NCBI GenBank assembly: GCA_016713625.1
Contig: JADJOT010000002.1
Location: 248,001-312,000 of the forward strand
Origin: Candidatus Accumulibacter affinis
GTDB lineage: Bacteria; Pseudomonadota; Gammaproteobacteria; Burkholderiales; Rhodocyclaceae
DNA: 64,000 nt
Direction: 5' to 3'
The notes beneath the pieces were generated by a model. That model was not told the origin of the DNA. It was given only the letters and a program-made list of their open reading frames with translations, and searched no databases. The stretch's first letter is position 1. Each line of letters starts with the position of its first letter. Shown here in pieces: positions 52,018 through 62,712 of this stretch. A program made the position numbers and the translations under genes.

Positions 52018-52664
52018 ACAAGACTCTGGCTACCCGCCTGCTGCTCGGCGCCCTGTTGGTGCCGACGCTACAGGGCTGCCTGCCGATGCTCGCCGCTGGT
52101 GCCGGCGGCGCTGCGATGGCGACCGTCGATCGCCGATCGCTGAGCACGCAAACGAACGACGAAACCATTGAATGGAAGACCAGCGCGCGCGTCAGCGAGA
52201 AGTTCAGCGATAACACGCACGTCAACTTCGCGAGCTTCAACCGCAAGGTACTCATTGTCGGCGAGGTGCCATCGGCAGACGCCAAGGTCGAAATCGAACG
52301 TATCGTCAATGGCGTACCGCAGGTGCAGGGAGTCTACAATGAGCTTGCCATTGGTCCGGTCAGCTCATTCTCGGCGCGCAGCAACGATTCCTACCTCACC
52401 ACCTTGGTCAAGGGCCGCTTGGTCGACTCGGGCAAGGTGAACGCCATGCACGTCAAGGTGGTGACTGACGCCAGCGTCGTCTACCTGCTTGGCCTGGTCA
52501 CGCAGCGCGAGGCTCAAACGGCGATCCAGGTGGCGAGAACCACCAATGGCGTGCACAAGGTGGTTAACCTGCTGGAAGTCATTCCGGACGCGCAAGCGCG
52601 TGAACTCGATGGGCCGGCGCCGGATGCGAGCCGGCAAGCCAATCCGACGGGTACGAGCGGCTAG
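52014..52664 (+). CDS. BON-domain lipoprotein (DolP/YraP-like)
   Basis: A 216-residue outer membrane lipoprotein: leader LLLGALLVPTLQGC, then two BON domains, the first with VNFASFNRKVLIVGEVPS and the second with NAMHVKVVTDASVVYLLGLV. An Ala/Gly-rich segment precedes them. E. coli DolP acts in outer membrane integrity, and its gene also follows diaA. The start overlaps the SIS gene by four bases. Confidence 0.88.
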   Translation: MNKTLATRLLLGALLVPTLQGCLPMLAAGAGGAAMATVDRRSLSTQTNDETIEWKTSARVSEKFSDNTHVNFASFNRKVLIVGEVPSADAKVEIERIVNGVPQVQGVYNELAIGPVSSFSARSNDSYLTTLVKGRLVDSGKVNAMHVKVVTDASVVYLLGLVTQREAQTAIQVARTTNGVHKVVNLLEVIPDAQARELDGPAPDASRQANPTGTSG

Positions 52665-52727
52665 GACGGACGCCGCCAGGCAAGAGGATTTTCGCCGCGG
52701 CGGCTTGGCGAGGCCTCGCACAGGTGA

Positions 52728-53081
52728 TCAGGCCGCACCGCGCTCGATCACCACGCCGACGCGCTGCACGCCGCGCATCATGCCAAGCTTGGCAATCGAA
52801 ACGCGCACCCAGGTGGCACCAAAATCCTCGAGCAGCAGAGTGGCGACATACTCGGCCAGTCTTTCGAGAAGGTTGAAATGGCGAACGCCGAGTTCGGCAC
52901 GCAGACGTTCGACGACCACCGCGTAGTCAATGGTATCGCCGATGTCATCGCTGGCGCCGGCACTGGCGGTTGAAGTGCCAATCTGCAAGGAGATCTCCAC
53001 CGTCTGAGGCATCGCCTTTTCGCGCGGGTAGATACCGATCTGCGTCGACGCGCGAAGGTCGTTGATGAAAATGATGTCCAT
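52728..53081 (-). CDS. folB: Dihydroneopterin aldolase
   Basis: A 117-residue folate enzyme: MDIIFINDLRASTQIGIYP, DTIDYAVVVERLRAELGVR, and LLERLAEYVATLLLEDFGA with a C-terminal VRVSIAKLGM. It produces 6-hydroxymethyl-dihydropterin. It is convergent with the BON gene and divergent from plsY. Confidence 0.93.
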   Translation of the reverse strand: MDIIFINDLRASTQIGIYPREKAMPQTVEISLQIGTSTASAGASDDIGDTIDYAVVVERLRAELGVRHFNLLERLAEYVATLLLEDFGATWVRVSIAKLGMMRGVQRVGVVIERGAA

Positions 53082-53157
53082 GTGGCAGTGCGTCAGGTCG
53101 GTGTAGAATGGTCCGTCAGGCGTGTCGTCCGCAGCGCGTGGACACTGCGCACATTCT

Positions 53158-53207
53158 AACGGTCATGGCGATTCCAGACACCCCCGATGATGAAAGCCAT
53201 GACCGTT
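53158..53207. repeat. 12-bp inverted repeat enclosing dispersed-repeat copy B
   Basis: AACGGTCATGGC at 53158-53169 and GCCATGACCGTT at 53196-53207 are perfect complements. The 26-base interior contains attccagacacccccgatga, also found at 11445-11464. It lies between folB and plsY. It may be a short non-autonomous element, or a hairpin. Confidence 0.55.
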
Positions 53208-53237
53208 CCCTCACCACCGACCATCTGATCACCGCCG

Positions 53238-53858
53238 ATGCCGCCGTTCCTGATCACCCTTGTTGCGGTTGTTGCCGCTTACCTGCTGGGTTCGGTCTCC
53301 TTTGCACTGGTTGCCAGCCGTCTTTTTGGCATTGCCGATCCGCGTAGCTATGGCTCGAAGAACCCCGGCGCGACCAATGTCCTGCGTAGCGGCCACAAGG
53401 GAGCGGCGATATTGACCCTGATCGGCGACGCTGCCAAGGGCTGGCTGGCCGTTTTCCTCGCCAGCAGGTATTCCGTCGAGTACGGCTTGGCCGCCTACAC
53501 GCTCGGACTCGTCGCACTGGCGGTTTTTTTCGGCCACCTGTACCCTGTTTTCCTTGGCTTCAAGGGGGGAAAGGGAGTAGCTACCGCCGCCGGCGTGTTG
53601 CTGGCCTTCAACCTCTGGCTGGGGTTGGCCACCCTTGCGACCTGGCTGTTCATCGCCTTCACGCTGCGCTATTCGTCGCTGGCGGCGCTGGTCGCCGCCG
53701 CCGCCGCACCTGTTTACGCCTTTCTCCTGTGGGGACGCGAGTCGATGGTCCTGGTCGTCGGCATCATTGCCATGGCGCTGATCGGCAAGCACTGGCAGAA
53801 CCTGCAACGCCTGATGGCCGGCAGCGAGCCGAAAATCGGCGCGAAGAAAAAAGCCTGA
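53238..53858 (+). CDS. plsY: Acyl-phosphate glycerol-3-phosphate acyltransferase
   Basis: A 206-residue, five-helix inner membrane enzyme that puts the first acyl chain on glycerol-3-phosphate. Motifs: YLLGSVSFALVASRLFG, SYGSKNPGATNVLRSGHKGA, and GHLYPVFLGFKGGKGVATAA, all active-site loops. The C-terminal basic tail (IGAKKKA) is normal. Divergently arranged with folB as in many betaproteobacteria. Confidence 0.95.
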   Translation: MPPFLITLVAVVAAYLLGSVSFALVASRLFGIADPRSYGSKNPGATNVLRSGHKGAAILTLIGDAAKGWLAVFLASRYSVEYGLAAYTLGLVALAVFFGHLYPVFLGFKGGKGVATAAGVLLAFNLWLGLATLATWLFIAFTLRYSSLAALVAAAAAPVYAFLLWGRESMVLVVGIIAMALIGKHWQNLQRLMAGSEPKIGAKKKA

Positions 53859-53893
53859 CCGCAGCCACTCCGTTCCGGCGACGGCTGGCCCGG

Positions 53894-54913
53894 CTAGGCT
53901 CCCGTCAGTGGCCAGCGTGGTCGCACCGCGAAGGCGCCAGCTGGTTTGCTGGAAACCCCGGCCTGCAGACGCAGCGCTCCTGCCAACGCGATCATCGCCC
54001 CATTGTCCGTACAGAATTCGAGTTCGGGGTAGAAAACCGCGATGCGGGCATGCGCCGCCTGCGCGTCGAGCCGGCACCGCAGTTCGTGGTTGGCGCCGAC
54101 GCCACCGGCCACCACCAGTTGCCGCAGACCACTGGCTTTCACCGCGCGCAGTGCCTTGCTGACCAGGACCTCGACAATCGCATCCTGGAAACCCCGGGCA
54201 ATGTCTGCCCGTTGCTGCTCGCTGACGCTTGCCAACTCGCGCACCTTGATCAGCACGGCAGTCTTCAGGCCGCTGAAGCTGAAATCGAGGTCAGCGGATT
54301 TCAGCATCGGACGCGGCAACTTGACCATTCCCGATCGACCACGCTCTGCCAGAGCGGCCAGAGCCGCGCCACCCGGGTAGCCGAGGCCGAGCAATTTGGC
54401 CGTCTTGTCGAAGGCTTCGCCGGCGGCATCATCCAGCGTTTCACCCATCAGCTCGTACTCGCCAACGCCCGTCACGCGCATCAGCTGGCTGTGGCCACCC
54501 GACACCAGCAGGGCGACAAAGGGAAACCGTGGTGGCCGGCTCGACAGCAAGGGCGAGAGCAGGTGGCCCTCGAGGTGGTGAACCGGCACCGTTGGTATAC
54601 CCAAGGCCGTCGCCAGCGCCTCGGCGAAGGCTGCACCAACCAGCAGGGCGCCCGCCAGCCCTGGCCCTTGCGTGTAAGCGATGGCGTCCAGCGCAGCGAG
54701 CGATTGTCGGCTTTCCGCCAGGACCTTGCGCAGCAGCGGGACGAGGCGTCTGATATGATCGCGTGACGCCAGTTCCGGTACAACCCCGCCGTAATCCGCG
54801 TGCATTTCCACCTGTGAGTGCAGGGCGTGGGCAAGCAGGGCGCCCGCAGCGTCGGTGCTGTACAGCGCCACGCCCGTTTCGTCGCACGAGGATTCTATTC
54901 CGAGGACCAGCAT
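53894..54913 (-). CDS. tsaD: tRNA N6-threonylcarbamoyltransferase
   Basis: A 339-residue enzyme of t6A tRNA modification, active with TsaB, TsaC and TsaE. Motifs: VLGIESSCDETGVALY, VPELASRDHIRRL, VHHLEGHLLSP (metal His), ALLVSGGHSQLM, and VVAGGVGANHELR. ATG 54913 gives MLVLGIESSCDE as usual; three more codons are possible. Converges with plsY. Confidence 0.97.
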   Translation of the reverse strand: MLVLGIESSCDETGVALYSTDAAGALLAHALHSQVEMHADYGGVVPELASRDHIRRLVPLLRKVLAESRQSLAALDAIAYTQGPGLAGALLVGAAFAEALATALGIPTVPVHHLEGHLLSPLLSSRPPRFPFVALLVSGGHSQLMRVTGVGEYELMGETLDDAAGEAFDKTAKLLGLGYPGGAALAALAERGRSGMVKLPRPMLKSADLDFSFSGLKTAVLIKVRELASVSEQQRADIARGFQDAIVEVLVSKALRAVKASGLRQLVVAGGVGANHELRCRLDAQAAHARIAVFYPELEFCTDNGAMIALAGALRLQAGVSSKPAGAFAVRPRWPLTGA

Positions 54914-55020
54914 CGACGGCATTCTACCTCAGCCAGCGCAACGGCAAGCGGGTTGCGAGCTGCCACAAAGGTCCGCAAGCTGCTATCTTGTCGCCATCTA
55001 CACTCGCTCGGGAGCGCTCG

Positions 55021-57099
55021 ATGGCCAACCCTGCCGCCAAATCTACTGCCACTCACCGCGTGCGCGGCGCCTGCCCACACGATTGCCCCGATACCTGCGC
55101 CCTCGCAGTGACCGTCAGCGATGGTCGCGTGGTCAAGGTCGCCGGTGCTGCCGATCACCCGCCGACGGCGGGAGCCTTATGCACCAAGGTCGCCTTCTAC
55201 GCCGAGCGCATCTACCATCCCGAGCGCCTGCTGTATCCACTGCGTCGAGTGGGTTCCAAGGGCCCCGGGGCGAAGTTCGAGCGCATCTCCTGGGCCGAGG
55301 CGCTGGCCAGCATCGCCGAGCGCTTCCGCCAGATCGCCGCCGCCGATGGCGCCGCAGCGATCGTTCCTTACAGTTACGCCGGCAACTCGGGCCTGCTCGG
55401 CTACGGTTCGATGGACCGTCGCTTTTTCCACCGTCTCGGCGCCTCGCAACTCGACCGCACGATCTGCGCCAGCGCCGGTGCCATGGGCTACCAGGCAACG
55501 ATCGGTGCCAGCGTCGGCTTCGACCCCGAGAATGTGGTCGATGCGCGGCTGATCATCCTCTGGGGAACCAACAGCGTCGTCTCCAACCTGCACTTCTGGC
55601 GGCTGGCACAGGAAGCCAAGCGACGCGGCGCGCGTCTGATCGCCATCGATCCCTGCCGGACGGCCACCGCCGAGAAGTGCGACCAGCACATCGCGCTGCT
55701 GCCGGGCACCGATAGCGCGCTGGCGCTCGGATTGATGCACGTGCTGATCCGCGATGACCTGCTCGATCACGACTATATCGTCCGCCATACGCTTGGCTTC
55801 GACGCGCTCAGCGAACGCGTGCTGGCCTATCCGCCCGCGCGGGTAGCGGCAATCTGCGGCATCAGCACGGCGGCGATCGAAAACCTCGCACGCGAGTACG
55901 GCAGTACGCGAGCGGCAGCGATCCGCGCCAATTACGGCATCAACCGCACCGCCGGCGGCGGCATGGCGCTGCGCGCGGTCGCCTGCCTGCCGGCGCTGAC
56001 CGGCGCCTGGCGAAGCCCCGCGGGCGGCGTGCTGCTCTCCACCTCGGGCAACTACCCGGTCGCCACCGCCGCGCTCGAGCGCCCGGACCTGATGCCCAGC
56101 CCGACGCCGCGAACGATCAACATGAGCACCATCGGTCACGACCTGCTGCACGCGCAACCGCCGATCAAGGCGCTGTTCGTCTACAACAGCAATCCGGTCG
56201 CAGTAGCTCCGCAAGCGGCCGAAGTGGTCCGCGGTTTCGCCCGCGACGACCTGTTCACCGTCGTCCATGATCTCTTTCAGACCGATACCGCCGATTACGC
56301 CGACATCCTGCTGCCGGCGACCAGCCACATGGAACAGCTCGACATCCACAAATCGTACGGGCATCTCTACGTTCAGGTGAATCAGCCGGCGATCGCGCCG
56401 CTCGGCGAAGCGCTCCCGAACACCGAGCTGTTCCGCCGCCTGGCCCGGCAAATGGGCTTCAGCGAAGCGTGTTTTGCCGACAGCGACGACGACCTGTGCC
56501 GCCAGGCCTTCGACTGGGATGATCCACGACTGGCCGGATGGTCCTGGGAAAAGCTCAAGGCCGACGGCCACGCCCGCCTGACCCTGCCGCGCGGCACAGC
56601 GCCGTTCGCCGACGGCTGCTTCCCGACGGCTTCAGGTAAGTGCGAGTTCTACAGCGAAGCGCTGGCTCGTGCAGGTCTCGAACCGCTGCCCGACTTCATC
56701 GCTCCGCGCGAATGGCGGCAAAGCGAGCTGGCAGCCGAATTTCCACTGGCGCTGATCACCCCGCCGGCGCGGAACTTCCTGAACACCAGCTTCGCCAACT
56801 CAGCGCGTTTTCTGGCGCAGGAAAAATCGCCGGCAGTGCATCTGCATCCGGCCGACGCCTCGACGCGTGGCATCGCCGACGACAGTCCGGTGCGCATCTT
56901 CAATCGTCGCGGCGAATTCCAGGCCCGCGCCGTCGTTACCGACCGCGTGCGACCAGGCGTCGCCATGGCCACCTCGATCTGGTGGCGAAAGTTGTCGCCA
57001 GACGGACGCAACTGCAACGAGGTGACCAGTCAGGAACTCACCGACATGGGCGGAGGGGCAACTTTTTACGACTGTCTGGTCGAGGTCGTGCGTGTTTAG
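55021..57099 (+). CDS. Molybdopterin-dependent oxidoreductase, catalytic subunit
   Basis: A 692-residue member of the DMSO-reductase/formate dehydrogenase superfamily. The N-terminus GACPHDCPDTCALAV together with AGALCTKVAFYAER gives the four cysteines for a [4Fe-4S] cluster. Cofactor-binding segments include YSYAGNSGLLGYGSMDRRFF, LIILWGTNSVVSNLHFW, LFVYNSNPVAVAP and LTDMGGGATFYDCLVEV. There is no Tat leader, so it should be cytoplasmic. No partner iron-sulphur or membrane subunit gene is adjacent. Substrate unknown. The frame is open upstream to 54763, but conserved sequence starts after ATG 55021. Confidence 0.88.
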   Translation: MANPAAKSTATHRVRGACPHDCPDTCALAVTVSDGRVVKVAGAADHPPTAGALCTKVAFYAERIYHPERLLYPLRRVGSKGPGAKFERISWAEALASIAERFRQIAAADGAAAIVPYSYAGNSGLLGYGSMDRRFFHRLGASQLDRTICASAGAMGYQATIGASVGFDPENVVDARLIILWGTNSVVSNLHFWRLAQEAKRRGARLIAIDPCRTATAEKCDQHIALLPGTDSALALGLMHVLIRDDLLDHDYIVRHTLGFDALSERVLAYPPARVAAICGISTAAIENLAREYGSTRAAAIRANYGINRTAGGGMALRAVACLPALTGAWRSPAGGVLLSTSGNYPVATAALERPDLMPSPTPRTINMSTIGHDLLHAQPPIKALFVYNSNPVAVAPQAAEVVRGFARDDLFTVVHDLFQTDTADYADILLPATSHMEQLDIHKSYGHLYVQVNQPAIAPLGEALPNTELFRRLARQMGFSEACFADSDDDLCRQAFDWDDPRLAGWSWEKLKADGHARLTLPRGTAPFADGCFPTASGKCEFYSEALARAGLEPLPDFIAPREWRQSELAAEFPLALITPPARNFLNTSFANSARFLAQEKSPAVHLHPADASTRGIADDSPVRIFNRRGEFQARAVVTDRVRPGVAMATSIWWRKLSPDGRNCNEVTSQELTDMGGGATFYDCLVEVVRV

Positions 57100-57178
57100 C
57101 GGGCCAGCGAGCGCGGAACCAAGCGCTCGCGGGGAGGGGCGAAAGTATACTTGTCGCGCGTAAGGCCGGAGGCTTGCC

Positions 57179-57747
57179 GTGTTCCCGCCCCTGCCTGATC
57201 CTGGGTGTGGCGCCTACAATCAGGGTGCGGCGATCCGCGTAAATGGACGCGCCTGGATCGTTCTGGGGACGATGCAGCAACGCCCGCCCAATGTGAGCGT
57301 GAATTTCGGACCTTTCGTGAACATGCCGGCCTCGGTGAAGCCCGTCGGCTATTTCAGTCTCGCCGCCGGTGCCGTGCCGCCCCCGGCTCCACCACCACCG
57401 GTGCCGCCTACCGCGACTTGCACGTCCATGGTCTTCGCCCATCGCAGCGCCATATCGGCAGATGTGATCCTGGCGGGCACCACCCCGGGCCTGGACTACA
57501 CGGTGACCGCAAATGGCCGGACCGCGGCCTTTACTGACCCGCATCTGGCCAATTCCTGTCAACCCGACTTGGTTTATTGTCAAACCAACGCTTGAATGAC
57601 ACCGCCGCGGCATCATTTCAGGGCACTTTCCGGATGGGCACGCCCCAGCCGCTGGTCGTCCGGGCGGTGGGGCGGGCAGAGCCGAACAGTTGCAACATCG
57701 GTCGCCTGGAATTCTGGGGCGGCTCAGTTTCGGTGGACGCGCGCTAG
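57179..57747 (+). pseudogene. Frameshifted gene, product unknown
   Basis: From a GTG at 57179 with a good GGAGG site the frame reads PLPDPGCGAYNQGAAIRVNG, a proline stretch (PPPAPPPPVPP) and CTSMVFAHRSAISADVILAG, and stops at 57593. Coding then continues one frame away as NDTAAASFQGTFRMGTPQ, VVRAVGRAEPNSCNIGRLEF and WGGSVSVDAR before a TAG at 57745. A single-base shift near 57590 would join them. The family is not recognised; cysteine pairs and low complexity suggest an exported or surface protein, although no signal peptide is seen. Confidence 0.55.
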
Positions 57748-57795
57748 TCGACCCTCCTCGAGCAAAGGGTGGCCGGTCACTACCACCCGGTTGGA

Positions 57796-58935
57796 TTATC
57801 GGTGGCCCGCCATAAAGGCGCGTACCGCCTGCTCCGTCGCTGCCGCGAGATACTCGCCGCCCGATTCCATGGCCTTCGCCAGGCTCAACGGTCCCGGACA
57901 AAGGCTGAAAACGGCATTGATTCCCAGCTCATGCAAAGCGTTCAGATTGCCGGCAAAGCTACCTGCGATGGCGATACAAGGCACCCCGAGCGCACGGGCA
58001 CGTTGCGCGACACCTGCCGGCGCCTTGCCGAAAGCGGTCTGGAAGTCAATCTGGCCCTCGGCAGTAAGCACCAGATCGGCACCCTGGAGAGCCTCGTCCA
58101 GACCGACGAGATCAAGGACCAAGTCGACACCGCGCCGTAAATCGGCGTTGAGGAAAGCCTTTAGCCCGGCGCCCAAGCCACCCGCTGCGCCACCGCCGGG
58201 CAGTTCGCGCACGTCGCGTCCGAGCTCGCCTTCGATCAACGTCGCCAGGTGCGCCAGTCCGGCCTCCAAGGCCTCGACATCGGCAGGGGTGGCGCCCTTC
58301 TGTGGTCCGTATACCCGGGCGGCGCCCTGCTCGCCGAGCAGCGGATTGTCGACGTCGCAAATCACTTCAATGCGTACGCCGGCGAGCCGGGGATCGAGAC
58401 TGCGCAGGTCGATATGCTCAATCGTTGCCAGCGCGCCACCCACCGGATCGATTGGTGCGTTGTTGCAGTCCAAGAAGCGCGCACCCAGCGCAGCAGCCAT
58501 ACCGATGCCGCCGTCGTTGGTGGCGCTGCCGCCGATGCCGACGATGAGATGCGCAACGCCCAAGTCCAGGGCGGCCAGGATCAGCTCACCGGTACCGTAG
58601 GTCGTGGTGAGCAGCGGGTTGAGAGCGTCGCTTGGCAACAGCGCAAGGCCACTGGCCGCCGCCATCTCGATCGCCGCCAGTCGGTGGGCCGGAACGTGGC
58701 AGAACGCTGCCTGCACCGGGTCGCCGCGAGGCCCCGTGACCGTAGCGCTGACTGACTTACCGCGCAAGGCCTCGACAAGAACCTCGGCCAGACCATCGCC
58801 CCCATCGGCGACCGGAACCCGGACGGTGGTGATTGCTGGGTCGGCCCGTGCTACGCCACGCACCATGGCATCGGCCGCCTCGGTAGCAGTGAGGCAGCCC
58901 TTGAGCGCGTTGGGAGCAAGCACCATCTTCATCAT
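57796..58935 (-). CDS. Glycerate kinase (GlxK/GarK family)
   Basis: A 379-residue glycerate 2-kinase: MVLAPNALKGCLTATEAADA, VPVADGGDGLAEVLVEAL, IVGIGGSATNDGGIGMAAAL, CDVDNPLLGEQGAARVYGP and DLVLTAEGQIDFQTAFGKAP. It feeds glyoxylate- or tartronate-derived glycerate into glycolysis. The frame is open far upstream to 59154; ATG 58935 (or 58932) is the conserved start. It stands alone on its strand. Confidence 0.93.
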   Translation of the reverse strand: MMKMVLAPNALKGCLTATEAADAMVRGVARADPAITTVRVPVADGGDGLAEVLVEALRGKSVSATVTGPRGDPVQAAFCHVPAHRLAAIEMAAASGLALLPSDALNPLLTTTYGTGELILAALDLGVAHLIVGIGGSATNDGGIGMAAALGARFLDCNNAPIDPVGGALATIEHIDLRSLDPRLAGVRIEVICDVDNPLLGEQGAARVYGPQKGATPADVEALEAGLAHLATLIEGELGRDVRELPGGGAAGGLGAGLKAFLNADLRRGVDLVLDLVGLDEALQGADLVLTAEGQIDFQTAFGKAPAGVAQRARALGVPCIAIAGSFAGNLNALHELGINAVFSLCPGPLSLAKAMESGGEYLAAATEQAVRAFMAGHR

Positions 58936-59443
58936 TCGCGTCCCCTGGTTCCCAGATGAGGCGATTACTAAACCTCCGCTTGGTAAGCGGAGTTCCCGAC
59001 GCGGGGGAGGAGGACGCTGGCCCGGCCGCAGGACATGTTTTTCACATCCCGAAAGCGAACTCGCGCTGGCGGGAAATGGCTGCCGCCCGTAACGATAAAC
59101 GGAAGATTCAACCAGTTCGCCCCGAGTATAGGAGGCACTGTCGGCGCACGTCAACGCCAGGCAGCGACTTGTCGCGGCATTTTCGCTCCTCGCAAACCCT
59201 TGCCACCGCTGGGCTAATGACGGGTAACGAGGCGCCAGATTAGAAATTACAGGCTACACGCATTTGCAGGATCGCGGCAGCCTGCCGTCCGGTCGACAGG
59301 CAATCCCCGATTGACGACGCCCGCCCGACTCAGGGACACTCACAGCTGTGCCCTCGGATACCGGCTCGCAGGCCAGGTCGTGGAGATGGGCGGTCACGGA
59401 AACTTCAGGTGCCAAGCAGGGCGCCGGACATGGGAGGTAGCAA
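58936..59443. other. 508-bp intergenic region
   Basis: Divergent region between the glycerate kinase and the alcohol dehydrogenase genes; no gene is supported. It contains a short perfect hairpin, CTCCGCTT at 58974-58981 and AAGCGGAG at 58985-58992 around a three-base loop, within the expected 5' leader of the glycerate kinase mRNA. GGGAGG precedes the downstream ATG. Nothing else identified. Confidence 0.5.
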
Positions 59444-60457
59444 ATGCAGGTATTTCAGATACAGGACGATTGGGGGATGGCGAACCTGCAGATCGCCGAA
59501 CGCCCACGACCCCAGCCCGGGCCGGGGCAGGTGCTGCTGCGGATGCTCGCCTCGTCGCTGAACTTCCGTGACCTGGTGGTTCCAGAGCGCGGCTATGGCA
59601 GCTTCACCGGGACGCTGCCGCTGATCCCGATATCCGACGGCGTCGGTGAAGTGGTCGAAGTAGGTCCAGGTGTCACACGCGTAGCCGTCGGCGACCGCGT
59701 TTGCCCGACCTTCTTCCAGGGCTGGATCGCCGGCGAGCCGGACCTGGCGCGCATGACCGCGTCGCTGGGCGGTCCGATCGACGGCACGATGGCAGAATTC
59801 ATGTGCCTGTCCGAACAGGGGATGGTGAAAGTCCCCGCCTACCTCAGCGACCTCGAAGCGGCGGCGCTACCCTGCGCAGCGCTGACCGCCTGGAGTGCGC
59901 TGCAGACCCACGCTGCGCTCGCACCGGGCGAACGGGTCCTGGTGCAGGGATCTGGTGGCGTTGCCCTGTTCGCGCTGGCCTTTGCCAAGCTGGCCGGCGC
60001 GCAGGTGACCGTGATCTCCTCCAGCGACGCGAAGATCGAGCGCCTCAAGGCGCTGGGGGCGGACGCGACGATCAATTACCGGACGACTCCCGAATGGTCG
60101 AAGCCGGCGCGTGAAATCACCGGCGGTCGCGGTTTCGACCAGATCGTCGAGCTTGGCGGCGAGAAGACGCTGCCGCAATCGCTGCGCTGCATTCGCCCGG
60201 GCGGCACCCTGTCGATGATCGGTGTCCTCTCGGGCTCTTCGCTGGCAACGCCGCTCGGCCTGATCATTACCCGGCAGGTACGTCTGCAGGGAGTCACCGT
60301 CGGCCATCGCGACGGTTTCGAGGCCATGCTGCGGGCGATGGAACAGCACCGCGTACCGGTAACCGTCGACCGGGTCTTCGAGTTTGCGGCGCTGAAGGAT
60401 GCGCTGGCGTATCTGAAAAGTGGTGCGCAGTTCGGCAAAATCTGCATCCGCCACTGA
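59444..60457 (+). CDS. Medium-chain (zinc-type) alcohol dehydrogenase-like oxidoreductase
   Basis: A 337-residue MDR-family NAD(P)-dependent oxidoreductase. It has GQVLLRMLASSLNFRDLVV, GDGxGEVVEVG-type sequence (ISDGVGEVVEVGPGVTRVAV), the nucleotide-binding LVQGSGGVALFALAFAKLAG and GGTLSMIGVLSG. The catalytic Cys of classical zinc enzymes is replaced (LNFRDLVVPERG) and no structural zinc cluster is visible, so it is more like the quinone oxidoreductase or enoyl reductase branch. Substrate unknown. The IclR regulator downstream may control it. Confidence 0.85.
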   Translation: MQVFQIQDDWGMANLQIAERPRPQPGPGQVLLRMLASSLNFRDLVVPERGYGSFTGTLPLIPISDGVGEVVEVGPGVTRVAVGDRVCPTFFQGWIAGEPDLARMTASLGGPIDGTMAEFMCLSEQGMVKVPAYLSDLEAAALPCAALTAWSALQTHAALAPGERVLVQGSGGVALFALAFAKLAGAQVTVISSSDAKIERLKALGADATINYRTTPEWSKPAREITGGRGFDQIVELGGEKTLPQSLRCIRPGGTLSMIGVLSGSSLATPLGLIITRQVRLQGVTVGHRDGFEAMLRAMEQHRVPVTVDRVFEFAALKDALAYLKSGAQFGKICIRH

Positions 60458-60580
60458 GCGGAGAACCGGGCAGCGCCCAGGATGGTAAGATGTGGCGCAA
60501 CGCATGTAGCGCTAGTTGGTGGATGGTGCGCCCAAGCGGATTCCCCGGTGGCGAACGACGAAGTGTTCTACAGGAAGACG

Positions 60581-61537
<957 letters not shown>

Positions 61538-61744
61538 GGCCTGGCCGCCGAAGAAGGAACGGCTTGGGATCGCGCGGCCTTCTGTCGTGATTTCGTGGTC
61601 CAATTCATTGGTCGTCGGCCGTCAGGCGCGCCGACCATCACCTGGGCAGTACGATCCGCGAAATTGACCTTTCCGAAGCGGTTCTGCAGAATGTCGGAAC
61701 GTACCCGGAATTGCCGGACACCGCGTCATACCACTGGAACAGCC

Positions 61745-62638
61745 ATGACCGTTCGCTACGAGATCCTGCACACCACTTGCTACCGATACAGCGCGATGGT
61801 CACCTTCGGCGAGCACCGGGTCATGTTCCGCCCGCGTGACAGCCACGACCAACGCGTTCTGGCGACCGAGTTGCAGGTCAGCCCCGAAGCCGTCGTACGA
61901 ATGATCCAGGACCCGCATTCCAACTCGGTGGCGCTGGTGACGCCCCTGGGCGCGGCCAACGAACTCACGATCAGCTGCTCTTTCACGATCGAACACGCGC
62001 GCAGCCCCTACCCTGAGCTGCAACTCTCGCCCAGCGCGCTGATCTTTCCCTTTGCCTATTCGGTGGAAGAGCGTTTCGACCTCGAACACTACATGCGCCC
62101 GCATTACGACGACCCGGAAGGTGTGTTGACGCACTGGGCGCGCCAGTTCATGCGTACCGACGGACCAACGGGAACGCGCAACCTGCTGTTGAACATGAAC
62201 CAGTTCATTCGCGCCCATTTCGGCTACGCGCCGCGCGACCAGGAAGGTACGCAGACGCCTCTGCAGACACTCAATTGCGGTACCGGTACTTGCCGCGACT
62301 TTGCGCTGCTGATGATGGAAGCAATACGACGCCTGGGTGTCGCTGCACGCTTCGTTTCCGGCTATCTCTATGATCAGGCGCTCGACAACCGAGGCGACAC
62401 CGAGACAGTCGGCGCCGGAGCGACGCACGCCTGGCTACAGGCCTACCTGCCCGGCGCCGGCTGGGTGACTTTCGATCCCACCAACAACCTCCTTGGCGGC
62501 AACCAGTTGATCCGCGTCGGTGTCGCACGCGACCCGAGCCAGGCGTCGCCAATCTCGGGCAACTGGTTCGGGGCGGCCAATGCGTACCTCGGCATGACGG
62601 CGACGGTTCAGGTGCGCCGCGTCACACCCGGTACTTGA
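61745..62638 (+). CDS. Transglutaminase-like cysteine peptidase family protein
   Basis: A 297-residue protein with the bacterial transglutaminase N-terminal domain (YEILHTTCYRYSAMVTFGEH, VMFRPRDSHDQRVL). The catalytic domain follows: TLNCGTGTCRDFALLMMEAI with the catalytic Cys, ATHAWLQAYLPGAGWVTFDP with His and Asp. These cytoplasmic proteins are usually predicted to be proteases or amidases; natural substrates are unknown. The start is chosen at MTVRYE; the frame is open to 61595. No operon partners. Confidence 0.9.
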   Translation: MTVRYEILHTTCYRYSAMVTFGEHRVMFRPRDSHDQRVLATELQVSPEAVVRMIQDPHSNSVALVTPLGAANELTISCSFTIEHARSPYPELQLSPSALIFPFAYSVEERFDLEHYMRPHYDDPEGVLTHWARQFMRTDGPTGTRNLLLNMNQFIRAHFGYAPRDQEGTQTPLQTLNCGTGTCRDFALLMMEAIRRLGVAARFVSGYLYDQALDNRGDTETVGAGATHAWLQAYLPGAGWVTFDPTNNLLGGNQLIRVGVARDPSQASPISGNWFGAANAYLGMTATVQVRRVTPGT

Positions 62639-62712
62639 TCGAAGACAGTTCTGTTACTTGCCGGAAGAACAGCGATTTATTGGACAGCAGGTGAAACTGG
62701 AGACGATAGGTC

